From NCBI GenBank assembly GCA_001931905.2, contig MSJI02000924.1:35316-99315 (forward strand): a DNA stretch of 64,000 nt, given 5' to 3'. Shown here piece by piece: positions 1 through 12,289 of the stretch (its first letter is position 1; every line of letters begins with the position of its first letter). Both the position numbers and the translations under genes were made by a program. This DNA is from Cladosporium sp. IMV 00045 (lineage: Eukaryota; Ascomycota; Dothideomycetes; Cladosporiales; Cladosporiaceae). The notes under the pieces were generated by a model that saw only the letters and a list, made by a program, of their open reading frames with translations, made no database searches and was not told the origin of the DNA.

Positions 1-114
1 GCGCGGAGCGAACAGGGAGAAGATCCTGGTCAGAGCATCCCGGCCACGCAAATACAGTCGCCTGCAAGCCCTCGCGGAGAGAAGAATGCCATCAGTGAAG
101 GGGACATAGTTTAG
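1..114 (+). CDS. possible 3' end of a gene cut by the window edge
   Basis: Frame 1 is open from the first base to a TAG at 112-114 and would encode 37 residues rich in Ser, Pro, Gln and Glu, ending in GDIV. That composition fits the disordered tail of a fungal protein. The other two forward frames are also open for most of this stretch, so the call rests on composition alone. No domain is visible. Confidence 0.25.
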   Translation, partial: ARSEQGEDPGQSIPATQIQSPASPRGEKNAISEGDIV

Positions 115-427
115 CTCCTAAATCGCGTTGTGAAAGACGGATCGGAAAATTGGCGACACGATTTGATGAAGCATCATAACGCTGTCAGTGTGTCCTTATT
201 GTTCGGCTAGCGATGGCAACGTTTGCGAGGTATTTTGTCTATTGATAATTAGCTGCATGGGTAGTGATCGCGTTAGCTTTGATTTATATGTATCATTCTG
301 CGTTGCTGAAGAGCTCGCTTTTCCTTCCCCTCCTGATACATTGAAGAAAGCGAGGGTAAGTCATTAGCAATACAATGAAGGTATGAAAAGAGCAGAGGAA
401 TAAATGAATGACATACAGACCGTTTCC
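115..427. other. intergenic, nothing recognised
   Basis: No supported coding frame or RNA gene. It holds the 3' flank of the OST-alpha-type gene that follows on the minus strand. Confidence 0.5.
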
Positions 428-2206
428 TTATGTTACACCCCGACCCCTACCCCTACCCCTTTCTTCATCTGAAATTTGGTGTTCTGCTGCGCCACCCTCA
501 TCCCCTTGATGATATCTCCCATCCGCCCGCCTTAACCCCATGTCATGCTCGTCATATCCATAGCCTCCACTCACGCCCTCCTCCCGCCGTCTTTCATCCC
601 CACTTTCGATCTGCAAACCCGCTCCCCGTACCGCTCCTCCAGGTTGTAGCGCAGCTGGATGCGCCTGGTGATACATCGCCTCATCAGCCTGCCAGCTTGG
701 CATAGTCTCTTCTGGGCCGTGACCCAGGCCTCCGTCGACTTGTGGCGCTGGAGGGAAGTAATGGCTGTCCTGGCCATTGTAAGAGATGGGACTTAGAGGG
801 CTTGGAGGTGGAGGGGAGTGAGATCTGCCAGGTTGTGCGGAGTTGCTTAGGAGGCCTGCTGTGTCGTCTTCGGCTTGGAGGGTCGTTTTTATTGGAGGCG
901 GGGCGTGGAAGGGTTGGTCGCCTGCTGTGGTGATGGTGGTGGTAGTTCCAAAATTCGCAGTCGACGATGCGGGATGTGAGAGCTCCGTACCCCCACCCGC
1001 AACACCAGGAGAAGCATTCCCATCCTCCTTCCCCGCCGAACCCAATCTATGCGCAGGCTCATACGACGGATCGGCATGGCGGACCTTGTACCTAACGAAC
1101 ATCCACCTCAAACCCCTAGCAGACGCCTTGACGATATCCCACGGATTGAAAGAATCGTACATGGCGTACCAGAACCCCCTATACCTCCTAGCGGACAGGG
1201 GCAGAGTTGTCGGCGCGCCGTTCTCGACGCTGTGGCCGCTGCGCGTGTACGCGGCCGCGCCGTGCTTGAGGGAGTAGGGTTTCCAATGGAAAGCGAAAAT
1301 GTGCAGGATGGCGAAGAAGGCCATTTCCACGACGAGGAGCACGGAGGGGATGCCGATGTAGATATCGGGGTAGCTGAGTTTGTCGTTGGGTTGCAGGGGT
1401 CCGTGGGAGGAAGCCGCGAAGGAGATCACCATGGTCTGCCAGAAGGAGAAGAAGATGACGAGCTTGATGCAGATGATTTTGAGCGCGGGCTTGTAGGCGC
1501 TCAGGTGCTGTTTGAGCTGGATGTAGAATTGCACGAGGCAGAACATGGCGACGGTGACGCTGGCGCCTTCGAAGCACACGACCCAGATGTGCGCGAAGGC
1601 CGGGCTGAGGGAGTGTTCGCAGTAGCGGTCGAAGGCCTGGGAGATTACGGAGACGACGGTGAAGAGCACGCGCACCAGGCAGTACTGGAAGACGCCGGCC
1701 CAGATGACGTTGAACCAGGTGAGGCCGGAGCGCGGTTTGCGGAAGGGACCACGGTGTTCGCCGCCGGTGCATTTCTGCAGGAAGAAGACGCCCCAGAACC
1801 AGTTGACGGGGGTGAGGGTGCGGAAGAACTTCTTCTGCTCGTGCAAACCTGGCGCCACGTACTCGCACATGAGGGTGAAGAAGCTGGAGATGGCGAAGGC
1901 TTCGTAGCAGTCTCGCGCGACTTGGAAGTAAATTGCATGCTGGTAGTAGAGGTAGCTCAGAAATGACACCGCCGAGTATACCGGGATCATAAGCAGGATG
2001 CGGATGATGTGTTTCTGTTGGCTGGGGACGAGGTAGTGGGTTGCATGCTGGAAGATGAGGTAGAAGGCTATGAGTACCGAGATCAGGCCAAACAGACTGC
2101 TAAGTCCAAGACCGAATTCATGGAATGTTATAGGGCTCCATTCTGGCCAGAGAGGTTCTTCTGCTACGGTCAGATGGTCGAGGGTGGCATTGCATTTGAC
2201 GACCAT
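428..2206 (-). CDS. OST-alpha/TMEM184 family multispanning membrane protein (Hfl1-like)
   Basis: Single exon, 592 residues. The first ~330 residues carry the organic solute transporter alpha/TMEM184 signature (Pfam Solute_trans_a): an early membrane helix ending in HATHYLVPSQQKHIIRILLM, then IPVYSAVSFLSYLYY and a conserved RDCYEAFAISSF segment, with about seven hydrophobic helices in all. The remainder is a long hydrophilic tail rich in Gly, Pro, Ser and His that ends in a GRGRGRG run. Known of the family: plant LAZ1 and fission-yeast Hfl1 act at the vacuole membrane, and Hfl1 recruits Atg8. A vacuolar role here is inferred from that. The Met at 2206 begins a hydrophilic lumenal-type N-terminus with an NAT glycosylation sequon. 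I am sure of the family, not of the substrate or any Atg8 binding. Confidence 0.88.
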   Translation of the reverse strand: MVVKCNATLDHLTVAEEPLWPEWSPITFHEFGLGLSSLFGLISVLIAFYLIFQHATHYLVPSQQKHIIRILLMIPVYSAVSFLSYLYYQHAIYFQVARDCYEAFAISSFFTLMCEYVAPGLHEQKKFFRTLTPVNWFWGVFFLQKCTGGEHRGPFRKPRSGLTWFNVIWAGVFQYCLVRVLFTVVSVISQAFDRYCEHSLSPAFAHIWVVCFEGASVTVAMFCLVQFYIQLKQHLSAYKPALKIICIKLVIFFSFWQTMVISFAASSHGPLQPNDKLSYPDIYIGIPSVLLVVEMAFFAILHIFAFHWKPYSLKHGAAAYTRSGHSVENGAPTTLPLSARRYRGFWYAMYDSFNPWDIVKASARGLRWMFVRYKVRHADPSYEPAHRLGSAGKEDGNASPGVAGGGTELSHPASSTANFGTTTTITTAGDQPFHAPPPIKTTLQAEDDTAGLLSNSAQPGRSHSPPPPSPLSPISYNGQDSHYFPPAPQVDGGLGHGPEETMPSWQADEAMYHQAHPAALQPGGAVRGAGLQIESGDERRREEGVSGGYGYDEHDMGLRRADGRYHQGDEGGAAEHQISDEERGRGRGRGVT

Positions 2207-3292
2207 GGTCGTGTTGTGGTCGTAGCAAAGGGGCGGCGACGTTGTGTTGGGGATGCTTCCCTCTCAAGTTGGAAACGTCGCCAGTCGAATGAATATGCTG
2301 TGATGGCCCATAGGATGTCCCATGTGACGAAAATGCTCGAATGTCCTTGGTGGATGAATGCGATGTCTTTAGGTTTCAATGTCGCGCGATAAGCTCATGA
2401 AGGCGAGTCTCGGCGATGCTTGTCTGCGAAGTATCCAGGAAACCCTATTCCAAGTCGTGAAGGTATGCTTTGGTGGAGAACTGCGCCGTGCAATAATAAT
2501 TTCACACCGACAAAGGCGTCTCCAGCAAGCAGTCAAAGACACGGAAAGTCCAGAAAGAATCTCCCAGCACTCGGGACAATATTTCAGAAAGGCAGTCCAG
2601 CAACTCCGCCACGCACGCGCTGCGAAACACGAAACATGCCCAAGGCTTCACGAAAGCCCAAGCCCCAAGCAGCGAAAGGAAGCACAGGGCAATTCTTCAC
2701 CCTTCAACTTTCCTGTAGGGCAAAGCGAGGAAAGAAAGCGCTTAGGAGAGATGTTCCTTCTCATCACTCCGCCCCGTTTTCGGCTGGAGCTTAATTTAAA
2801 TCTCGCCTTACCGCCCGGGCGCTTCACGGTGCGAAGATCAGCGCCGCCCTATGCCTTCTGGGCTAATACCTAATTTAGCAGCCTTGGAAGGCTCTAGGGA
2901 TTGGGATGAGGATTCGGAAACACGCGTTTCAACCTGTGTTCCACGGGTGATAAACTGATTTGGCCTCAAGGGACGAGTATAAAACGTGCAAGGAGAGCCA
3001 GTATGGAAAAGTAATTCTGGAGGACACTTCTTTTTTCTTTTTTTTTTTCTTTTTTTTTTTTATAAACAACCAAGCAAACGCCTGTTGAGTTGGACTTTGG
3101 CGAGACTCAAGTAAGAACATCTTGATGCAATTCCTCAGAGAAAGGGGGTGTGAAAGATACTCCGAAATTCATATGATCATATCGCATTTCACTCTTCTTC
3201 TTTTTCTCTCTCTCGAGACAACATATCAGCTCATCTCCAGCACCTCCACGAAACCTCACACTCACCACAAAACGAACCCTCCCAAAGACACC
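2207..3292. other. intergenic, promoter side of the OST-alpha-type gene
   Basis: About 1.1 kb between the 5' end of one minus-strand gene and the 3' end of the next. Short frames here lack any domain. It includes a T-rich pyrimidine tract near 3028-3061. Confidence 0.5.
3028..3061. repeat. poly-pyrimidine (T-rich) tract
   Basis: Almost pure T with a few C residues over ~34 bases on the plus strand. Simple-sequence DNA; no function can be read from it. Confidence 0.8.
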
Positions 3293-4924
3293 TCACCCCA
3301 CACTACCCCCCACCTTCCCCAACGCCTCCGCCTCCGCCTTCTCCCTCTTAACCTTTTCCTTCTCCCGCGCACTCTTCTTGACATCCTCCCACTTACTATG
3401 ATACATCCTAATCTTCCTCTCCTGCTTCTGCGCCAGCGCCTCCAATTTCTCATGCTGCTCCGCCTGGCTCGTGAGCTCCGCTTCTAGAGCGCGCACACGA
3501 CCAAGGGCGTCTTGCAGGGAGTGCGCTGAGTCTCCTGCTGCCGTTGTGGGTGCTGTGGTCGTTGCTGCAGCAGGGCTGGATTTGCCCGGTGGCAGCGCGT
3601 GCGGGGAGTTGTGCAGACTCGCCATGGACTGCGCTATGGCGGCCATGGAGGCGTCTTGCGCGTGGACTTCGAAGTTGGAGAGGCGCGAGGCGAGCTGTTC
3701 GAGCGTGGTTTTCAGCGTCGTGTTTTCCAATTCTAGCTCTTCTGCTGTGCGCGATTTGCCGAACGCTGCGCGGCTGTGCCGGGGTGAAGACATGCCGCCG
3801 CCGCCGCCACTGCTTCCGGGACTGACTACTTCCTGTGCGTCGACGAAGGGTTCTTCGTCTTCGCCTCTGGCGGCAGCGGCGTTGTGTAATTGCTGGTTGC
3901 GCGCGATGTCGGCGTAGGAATAGGTTCCGCCGCCTTTTTGGACGACGTAGAAGCTTTCTGCCGGGCCAAAGACTTGACCGTGTGAGCCGCGTTGGCGATG
4001 GTCGTCTTCGATGGCTGAGAGGGCGGCTTTGGAGATGTACTTCTTGACGTCGGGCTCGGTGGTGGCGTTGACTGTGCGACTGCTGCTGCTGCGGCGGTCT
4101 TTTCGCGATTTCTCTGCGCCTGTTTGGGAGGTCTGAGACGCTTCACTACGCGCCTGTGGTTCCTCGGCTGTGAGGGGTAGGCCTGCGTAGGCGAGGACGG
4201 AGGAGAGTTTGGACATCGTGCCGGTGGTGAGGCTGTTGTAGAAAGTGGCAAAACCCTCATCGTCGGCCTTGGAGTGAGGTTTCTTCGCCGGTAGCGTGGC
4301 TGAGCTGTCCATGATGGAAGGCGGAATGCGTGGTGCTACTGCGTTCTTCCTGCGTTGCGATTCGGGCGATAATTGTCGGGATCTCGTGGGTGCGGCCTGA
4401 GAGGACGCATTTCCTTGAGGTCGGATGCCTCTTCGCGAAGCTATATCCCGAGCGAGAGAGGGTGATGATTCTCGTGCACGGGCGTTGAGTCTTGCTGCGG
4501 CGATGGCTGAGGTAGTAGATGTCTTCTTTGGCGCGGCTGTCTCGCCGGTGGCGGTGGAGGTTGTTGCTGAGGCTTCAGCATCTTCTTTGGCTCCCTTGAT
4601 GTCGGAAGTTGTGGTAGTCTCCGCGATGGCCTCGTTCAGTTGGGCGGTGTTGTGCGATTTGATGATACGAGCGATTTTCTCGTGCTGAGCTTCAAGTAGG
4701 CGGAGCACTCGAAGGGCCTCGCCATCGCTAGCGGTTTTGGCAGCGCGCGAGAAATCAGCGGCTGCGCTACGATGCTCCTCGGCAGCCTCGTCCCAGTGGA
4801 CGTTTTCGGTTTCATGGGCAGCTTTTCGTGCGTGCGCGTGTGCCTGGTGAGAGTTAGTGAGTTGAAGTGATGGTGGCCATGCTCATGGAGAGCCTACGCT
4901 ATTCAGGGGAGCAACATCGGCCAT
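3293..4924 (-). CDS. MIT-domain coiled-coil protein, possibly Atg38/NRBF2-like
   Basis: Two exons: 4898-4924 (MADVAPLNS) and 3293-4843, with a 54-nt intron that starts GTAGGC and ends in a CTAAC branch site and CCAG; frame is phase 0 and the product has 525 residues. Residues ~10-80 form an Ala/Glu/His-rich helical bundle (AHAHARKAAHETENVHWDEAAEEH onward in two pieces) that resembles an MIT domain, the fold that binds ESCRT-III and autophagy partners. The middle is disordered and Ser/Thr/Pro-rich. Heptad-like coiled coils occur near residues 375-405 and 450-520. MIT followed by a C-terminal coiled coil is the architecture of Atg38/NRBF2, the accessory subunit of the Vps34 autophagy complex, but this protein is much longer than yeast Atg38. 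That identity is tentative. It shares a 679-bp divergent promoter with the sterol-transfer gene. Confidence 0.82.
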
Positions 4925-5603
4925 GTTGGGCGTGAAAGAGAAGGTGAAGTCAGATGGATGAGGTGAGTGTCGTCGGTCTACAGCATGACAGGTATTACAA
5001 AATAGTGGAAGTGTAGGGCGTGATCAGATTGTGTTATGTGGTCGTGTGACTGGATCTATATTGACTGTTACCCAAAGAGGGCCGATGGAGCAATAAGGCC
5101 TGAGGCACGATCAGGTATATGAGACAAGATGTCGTAGAGAGAGGTGGGGGAGGCGAAAGTCACAATCAGCCAGAAAGAGAGAGAGATAGAGACGACTCAG
5201 CTCTCCCCACGTTTTTGGTTGTGATTAGCTCGAAGTGAAATGGCAAAAGCAGCGACTCAAGCAAGGACTCCCTTACATGCCCTTCTAGACCAGCTCTGTC
5301 GCGTATAGATTACGGTTCATGTCACGTTTCTACTCTTTTCGTCTACAGTAGCATTCCAACACCATACACTGATAATACATATATTCATCCATATTCTTAA
5401 ACGTCTCCGCTGCTTGCATCATCATCTTGTCTTCCCTGCCCCTGCTCCCAAACTCAGCCTTGCCAGGTCACGAGTCGCAGCAATAATTGGCCGTCTTAGC
5501 GAACAGCTCTTTTCCCGCCCGTCAGGACTATCCAAGACGATTGATGGGTTGCGGATCTTCGGCTAGTCGTCCATCAGGTTCCTTGGAACCGCTAAACCGC
5601 TAA
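4925..5603. promoter_or_regulatory. divergent intergenic promoter region
   Basis: This 679-bp gap separates the 5' ends of the minus-strand MIT gene and the plus-strand GRAM-VASt gene, so it should hold both promoters. A GA-rich run lies near 5167-5194. No specific factor site is convincing. Confidence 0.5.
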
Positions 5604-8600
5604 ATGCCTGCTACCGAACCGCTTGGCGCTACTGCCACTCCCTCCTCCCGAGGAGTGTCGCGACTGCGACGTAATGACCATGGCGGGTCCCAAACATCAA
5701 TCGACAAGTCCGCCGACGACAAAAACAACAATCTCTCCTCCCTCTCCCTCCCCAGCGGCGCATCCTCCACCACCGGCGATGAGTCAGCAGGTCCCGCAGA
5801 CATGAGGGCGCACATGGACAAAGTCAAGGAACGCACGCGAAGGTCGACCGACGAACGCCGAGGCAGCGAGGAGTCCGCTTCCAACAGACGCCTGTCTGCG
5901 CTGATCGATCGCGGCAGTAGGAGGTTGAAGCGCAAAGAGAAGGACAATAATAACACCACCGCGAACAACAACACCCTCAGCGTACACTCGGGCGACTCTG
6001 CTGGCGATCTCGCCCTCTCCGACACCAACGGCTCTCTGCTGGACGAGGACGGCAACAGCAGCCTGTTGACTGACGATGGCTCCGACATTGAAGGGTACGT
6101 ACTGGAATGTCTCATGGCCTTGTGCCATCATTTTGCCCTCCCTTTGCACGACCTTCTTTTCTTATTACACAATGCATGCCATACCCCATTGTTTGGCAAC
6201 ATGTTCTTGAGAGAACGAACTCACGCCGCGCTCCGAGCCGAAAGCGAACTTTCTCTCAGCAGCCTCGCTCCCACCTCGCAATCCCCGGGCTCCTCGTCGT
6301 GTTTACGCTATGACACCTGCTGCTTGGTGTCGCTCCACCCTTGCCAATGCTCCTACCGGTCGTAAGCGGCACATCCAACCTGCCGCCTGGCCTGGCTGTC
6401 TAGACCACCGCCGCTGCAAAGGGGTTTGCACATGTCCTGTTGTTGTGTCCATGTCATTTTTATTTCCTCTCGTCTCATGCATGTGATCCTCTCCGCCAAT
6501 ACATCTCGTTAACCCTTGACTTTGCGTGCAGAAAACCCGTCAGACCGACAATCTCACCTCATCAGTCCCACCGCGGCTACCTGACCTTGTCTTCGCCTCA
6601 GCTTCAAGCTAAGCCTCACGCCGTATCAGATACGCCCGACGACTCTGCCGCGACAGTGCCTCCACTAAACGAATCATCCTCCTCGCTCCCTCAGATCATT
6701 GAACCAACCCGCGCATCCACTTCCCCTATACTCAACCCTACCGCCAAGCGCAATCGCAACGCAAGCTCGTCGCCTGCCGACAAGCTCAGGGCTGGCTTTG
6801 CGCGCAATCGCAGAAAGTCCAACGATTCAAGATTGGGAGGAGAAGCTGGCGGTCTTGGGGGAATAGGCGGCTTGTTCAAGCCAAGGAGTAGGAAGAACAG
6901 CCTTAGTTCACAAGAGCCGGCACAAGCAGAATCTCAAGAAACGACATCTGCCCAGACGGATCCTGGTCCAGACGAACTTGTTTCACCTATACAACTTCCG
7001 CCGGCGGAGAACGTTGCAGCTCCTGAGACCCCGCCTCATCCAGCTCCTCCACCCGGCGTCAGTGAGAAGCAGACAGAATCGTCCACACCAACGGCCACGC
7101 CGCTCAGGACAAGACTGAACACATCGTCATCACTCCCAGATACCCCGCCGATTCATTCACCGAGTCAGCCAGGTACCCCGACGACTCTGGTAACGCCGCC
7201 GACTCCTACAGACCCCTCGAACGCGACCTTCCCTCCAAAGCCTGCGGCAAAACAGTCGCCGACAAAGCCCCTCTCTTCAGTGGAAAGCATCAGACACCGT
7301 CGTGCGCAATCGCAGAACCTTCCAAGTAAACTATCAAACTCGATCGCTGCTCCATTGACACCGACTATCGAGGAAACGAAAACACCTGGCGGAACTCTTA
7401 CACAGCCCACAACTGCAAGCGGTTTCTTTTCGTCTGTCTTTAACGTAGCGCAAAAGGCCGCCGATCAGTTGAGCACCAGCATAAATACTGGCCAGAAGAA
7501 CAAATCTACACCAGCGGCGGTAAAGACGCAAGAAGGTGTCAGTGAAGAGGTGATACCTGGTGTGGAGAGCAAAAGTGACGATCCAGACACGTCTACTCAA
7601 GCTGCAGTCGAGACACTCGGGAAAGGTGATCTCAGCTTGAGTCAGTTTGGAATAGAGGGGTCAATGGAGTCCACAAGTGACCTGCCGAGGCAGCATGATG
7701 AACTGAACGCGAGCCCTCAAGCAAACAAGGCGGAAGAAGATGCTGCCGCGAGAGCAGTGTCGGTAGCATATGAAAAGCCAGTGGCAACCGCAGTCAGCCA
7801 GGCAATGGGTGCGAGACCCAGATCTGTCGCCTCGCAAGACAGACTGACTCTCAACGGCGACCAGACTCCGCCGCGATTTGGTGTCGACGGCGAAGGCTTG
7901 AAACGTTCGGGTAGTGTTCGAAGCAAAGTCAGTGGACGCCGGAGGCGACATCGCGCTAGTTCCGCGACGACAAACACCAATGCCAACAGCATTGCTGCGG
8001 CGCTGAAGGACAGCGCTGGTGGCTTCTCCACCTTGAATCCCAACCCAAGCGGCCCAGTACATCGTCAGACCGGGTTCGCGGTTGCGAGTAGTAAGAGGAA
8101 CAAGGACTTCCACCAGCTGTTCCGTAGTGTTCCGGAAGATGATTATTTGATCGAAGACTACAGTGCGGCTTTGCAAAGAGACATCCTATTGCACGGTCGC
8201 CTGTACGTGTCTGAAGGCCACATTTGCTTTTCGAGCAACATCTTCGGCTGGGTGACGAATTTGGTCATCAGCTTCGACGAGGTTGTCTCTGTAGAGAAGA
8301 AGAACACGGCGGTCGTGTTCCCCAACGCGATTGTGATCCAGACATTACAAGCCCGCAACACATTCGCAAGTTTCGTGGCTCGCGATTCGACATATGATCT
8401 ACTGATAGGAATTTGGAAGATTAGCCATCCGAATCTGAAGAGCTCACTCAACGGCGTGGCTTTGGACAACACACAAGCGAGCGATAAGACCGAGAAGGCG
8501 GACTCGATTTTGTCAGAGGACGTGTCTGACGATGCTTCCGAAGACGAAGTCTACGATGAGGACGATGACGATGACGATTTCGGCAGCTACACAGAGCCTG

Positions 8601-9977
8601 ACGCTGGCCGAAGCATGGCGGGTAGCGACGTGGGAGAGGCTGTCCTGAGCCGCAAAACCTCTGCACAACCACTTGGAGGAGCGGCATCGTCAAATGTCAA
8701 CCTGTCAAGAACATTGGACCCTGCTGAGGCCGCAGCCGCTGGCACCCCAGCAGGTGGAGATTTCCCTGGCCCACCGACACATCCGCCTACGGAGTGTACC
8801 GATACTGCCGACCATTACGATCGACCTCTGACGGACACCACCATCCCAGCACCACTCGGCAAGGTATACTCCATGATGTTTGGTCCCGCCTCGGGGGCTT
8901 TCATGAAGAGATGGCTTGTCGATGATCAGAAATCGCGCGAATTGGATCTCACAGATGACAAGACTGGTCTTGACAACGACCACAAGTCTTTGACGTTTTC
9001 GTACATCAAACCACTTTCGGGGGCGGTCGGACCTAAGCAAACGAAGTGCATCACCACCAACACTCTGGAAGCGTTCGATTTGGAAAAGCACGTTACGGTG
9101 AACTGCAATACACAAACGCCTGACGTTCCGAGTGGTAGCGTCTTCACCACCAAGACCAAGTACTGTCTGATGTGGGGACCCAATAACAGCACACGAATGA
9201 TAGCCAATTGCACTATCGAATGGACGGGCAAGAGCTGGCTTCGAGGTATGACCATCTTCCAATCCATCAACAGCGCAAGATCAACGAACTAACCCCCTCC
9301 CAGGCCCAATCGAAAGCGGCGCCCAAGCCGGTCAAGTCCAATACGTGAAAGACATCACCAGCGCCCTCACCGCAGCCGTGACGACCAAACCCGCCGCAAA
9401 ATCCAGCGGCGCCCCCGGCGCCCGCAAAGGCAAACGCAAAGGCAAGAAAGAAACCCTCGACTCCCTGGGCGCCACGGACCAACGCCGACAAAGCACCATC
9501 GCAACCGACAAGCCGCCCAACTGGGGCGTGTTCGAGCCCCTCCGCGGACCTCTCGAACCCATCACTTCCATTCTCAGCCCCTTCTTCACGTCCCAAGTCA
9601 TCATCGCCGTCCTCGCCACCCTGCTGCTGTACACCTGGCTCTCCGGCCCCAGCCGCTCTGCCCACACGCCTAACAGCGTAGGCTTCTCCGGCTCAGCAGC
9701 CCGCACAGCCGCGTACGAAGAGCTCTGGCGCAGGGAAGAGAGCGAGCTGTGGGACTGGCTGGAGGATCGCGTCGGCATGGCAAGTGGAGCAGGCGTTTAC
9801 GCGCCAGAGGTAAAGGAGAGGCAGAAAATTCTGAGCGCGAGGGAGATGGGACGCAGATTGCAGGATGAGGGCATGAGGGGGAGAGAGGTTGATGATGCTA
9901 TTAGGGTGACGGAGGAGAGGTTGAGGGCGCTGAAGGGGGCGGTGGAGAGGGGGAGGGGTGGTGGGGAGGAGTCGTGA
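5604..9977 (+). CDS. GRAM-VASt sterol-transfer protein (Lam/Ltc family)
   Basis: Three exons: 5604-6094, 6532-9245 and 9304-9977, giving 1292 residues. Intron 1 is 437 nt (GTACGT...GTGCAG) and intron 2 is 58 nt (GTATGA, CTAAC branch, CCCAG); both junctions restore family motifs. Residues ~1-680 are disordered and Ser/Pro-rich. A GRAM domain lies at ~686-790 (HGRLYVSEGHICFSSNIFGW). An Asp/Glu run follows, then a VASt/StART-like domain at ~915-1095 that crosses intron 2 at the conserved WLRGPIESGA. A single membrane helix lies at ~1166-1183. Yeast Lam/Ltc proteins with this order are ER-anchored at contact sites and move sterol between ER and plasma membrane or other organelles; I infer the same here. 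Only one VASt domain is visible, as in Lam5/Lam6, although the length is closer to Ysp2. Confidence in the family is high. Confidence 0.92.
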
Positions 9978-12289
9978 GGCGAGGGGATGGGGATTGGATT
10001 GGGGAGGGTGGGACGTTCTCTATGATTGGGCTGGGGTTTTTCTTTGGTTTTGGTTTAGTGCTTTTTCTTCTCTTGTGGAATCTCTGATTTGGTTTTTTGC
10101 CCTTTTGTTCGAGGGGGTGGGAAAGGGGGACGAGGGAAGGGGAGAGTCACGCTAAGGATTTTTCTTTGTAGTCTGCTACTCATCATTGAGCGTTCTCGTA
10201 TGTCATTCGCATCCTTTCCAAGAAGAGAAGGTTCATCCGCGTACCTATACATGAGGCATCACAGGTTTTCCTATTCTCTTTCCTCCCCGTGCAACTTCCA
10301 CATTCCTGCGTGTCGCTTTTGTTCAAGATGGGCTTCGGGGGGCGGATGATGAGATAGGCAGATTTGGTTAACCTTACATTCCCGAAGTTATCAGAAGATG
10401 ATGGAAAGAGAAGAAATGAGAAACGGAGGATCGGGGGAAGAGTGAGAGATTTGCAACCGAATCCTAGCGTTGGAGCAATGAGATGGCAGATGAAGTAGGA
10501 ACCATTACATGGGTCGATCTGTCATGTTGTCTATCCACCAGTAGGTGGAGAGGGTGCGTGAAATGAGTAATGAGAAATCAGTTTCTTTTCTCGTTCCACT
10601 TGGAGATAAGACATAGTGGTAGATTGAGAGGTTGAATGAAACGAATACTGGAAGGTCGGGTTTGTTCTCGTTGCACTGCCTCTTTGTGAACGAGTCGATC
10701 AATTCCGTTCAGACGCAGGCCGAATAGCATGCCAAGCCTATGTCTTTCTGTGTCTCTGTCTCTATGAGTTTTGCAGGGAGGAAGGCATACGGGCATTCAG
10801 GCTCGAGGTTATCGATGTGATGAGCTTGCAGCTGAGTGATGACTGAATGAACCGGCGCGCATTTGCATTTTCTTGGACGTTAGTGCTGTGCCTTTTGGTA
10901 CAATAAGGCAGGCAGAGCACCCTCGCCACTTCCTTTATTTACCTAGATGTAAGACCTTCGTTTCGTCTCGTCTCGCATCATCTCGCATCGTACACACTAC
11001 CAAGTCGCCCTTTCGATGCAAAAGATCAGCGGTTAAAGAGCACCTTATTGATACGCGGCATTGATCTACTTCCGACTCCCGTCTTATCGTGATCTCGTCA
11101 CCCTCGACACACCAAGTGTTTAGAGAAAGTAAAATAAACAAGCATCTTCACACGTACCCTACCTGTCCTTGTCCCTGTCTCTGCCCACTGTCTTCGACCT
11201 TGTTCTCGACGTGATATCCCTGTCCCTGTGCCGCTTTGCTGACTTGACCGTGTCGATCTTCATGTACCTATACATGCTGCAAGACCCGGCAGAACACGAC
11301 CTCCCGATCTGCCGTCTTTTCACGTTCGTTTTACGTTTTCGTGTAACGGCCGTACCTACATCGAATAAGCTTTCGTGCATTCATGCCGTAAGCGCTGTAT
11401 GCATTCATGACCACGGCATGACGCGGGCACGGCATGTAAGTATACATGCAATGTTTGACCACCCCACGCAACAGCACATGCATGAAGAGGAATAAGGAAT
11501 CAGATGCATATGTGAGGCGTGCGGTATTCCCCGCGGTTGGCTGGTTGGGTCGATTGTTCTGGCTCCGTGTTGTGGGTGCAGCCTTGTACCTTCTGTGGAT
11601 GTAGACTAGATTGGTTGCTTTTCCGCGCGATTGATTGAGTGGTTGATCGTTGCAGCGGAGGTGCTCGTTTGTTTGACCCGTTTGGGATTGGGATACATGT
11701 GAACGTTGTTGAAGTGGAGGGTATTGGTCCTCGGGTGTCGATCAATTGATCGATGCGCCTGCGAACATGTGGCATGGGATGTAGGACAGCATCGATCCGC
11801 CGACATGCTCATCACAATATACGTAGAAAGGTCATTGTTTAATTACACTGCCGTTTGAGCCGGCATGACAGTCGGAATTGACACAATCATGGTGTTTGGT
11901 TCAGCCGTCGAACCATTGATTTGGGGTTGTTAGGGTTAGGGTCTGCCTAAGATGTCTCTTGGTCGAATAGCTCGTCTGTCCGATGCGTCAGTAGATCGAT
12001 GAGTGCGTTTACTCACCAATGAGTATCGAGAAGTACAACTGATGAGAGTGTCAAGATCCTACAATTCCACCATTTATTAGGTGAAGTACTGTCTTTACCA
12101 ATGACCACGCCCATCCGAACCTCGGCTCCATCGGCTTTCCCAAACTGGAACCTGACCTTCAAACGCCGGAGCAAGCAACCTCATCTGTACAATCGCAGCA
12201 ATCACACCGCACTCCTATCGGCGTAGAAATACCACATACGCGCAAAAACATCACAAATGCAATAGCGCGTCCAAGACACCGCAAAAGAA
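9978..12289. other. gene-free stretch of 2.3 kb
   Basis: Only short frames without domains. It contains CTCGTCTCG-type microrepeats near 10970-10990, a CTGTCTCTG/CCTTGTCCCTGT run near 11160-11235, and two adjacent TTAGGG units near 11930. It holds the 3' flank of the GRAM-VASt gene and the promoter of the Pex26 gene. Confidence 0.5.

Noticed and set aside
1049..1966. 305-codon plus-strand frame
   Set aside because: Lies antisense to the OST-alpha-type gene; its Glu/Gly/Val-rich product is the mirror of that gene's codon bias and has no domain.
11929..11941. Two TTAGGG units resembling telomere repeat
   Set aside because: Two units occur by chance or as a promoter element; no telomeric context.
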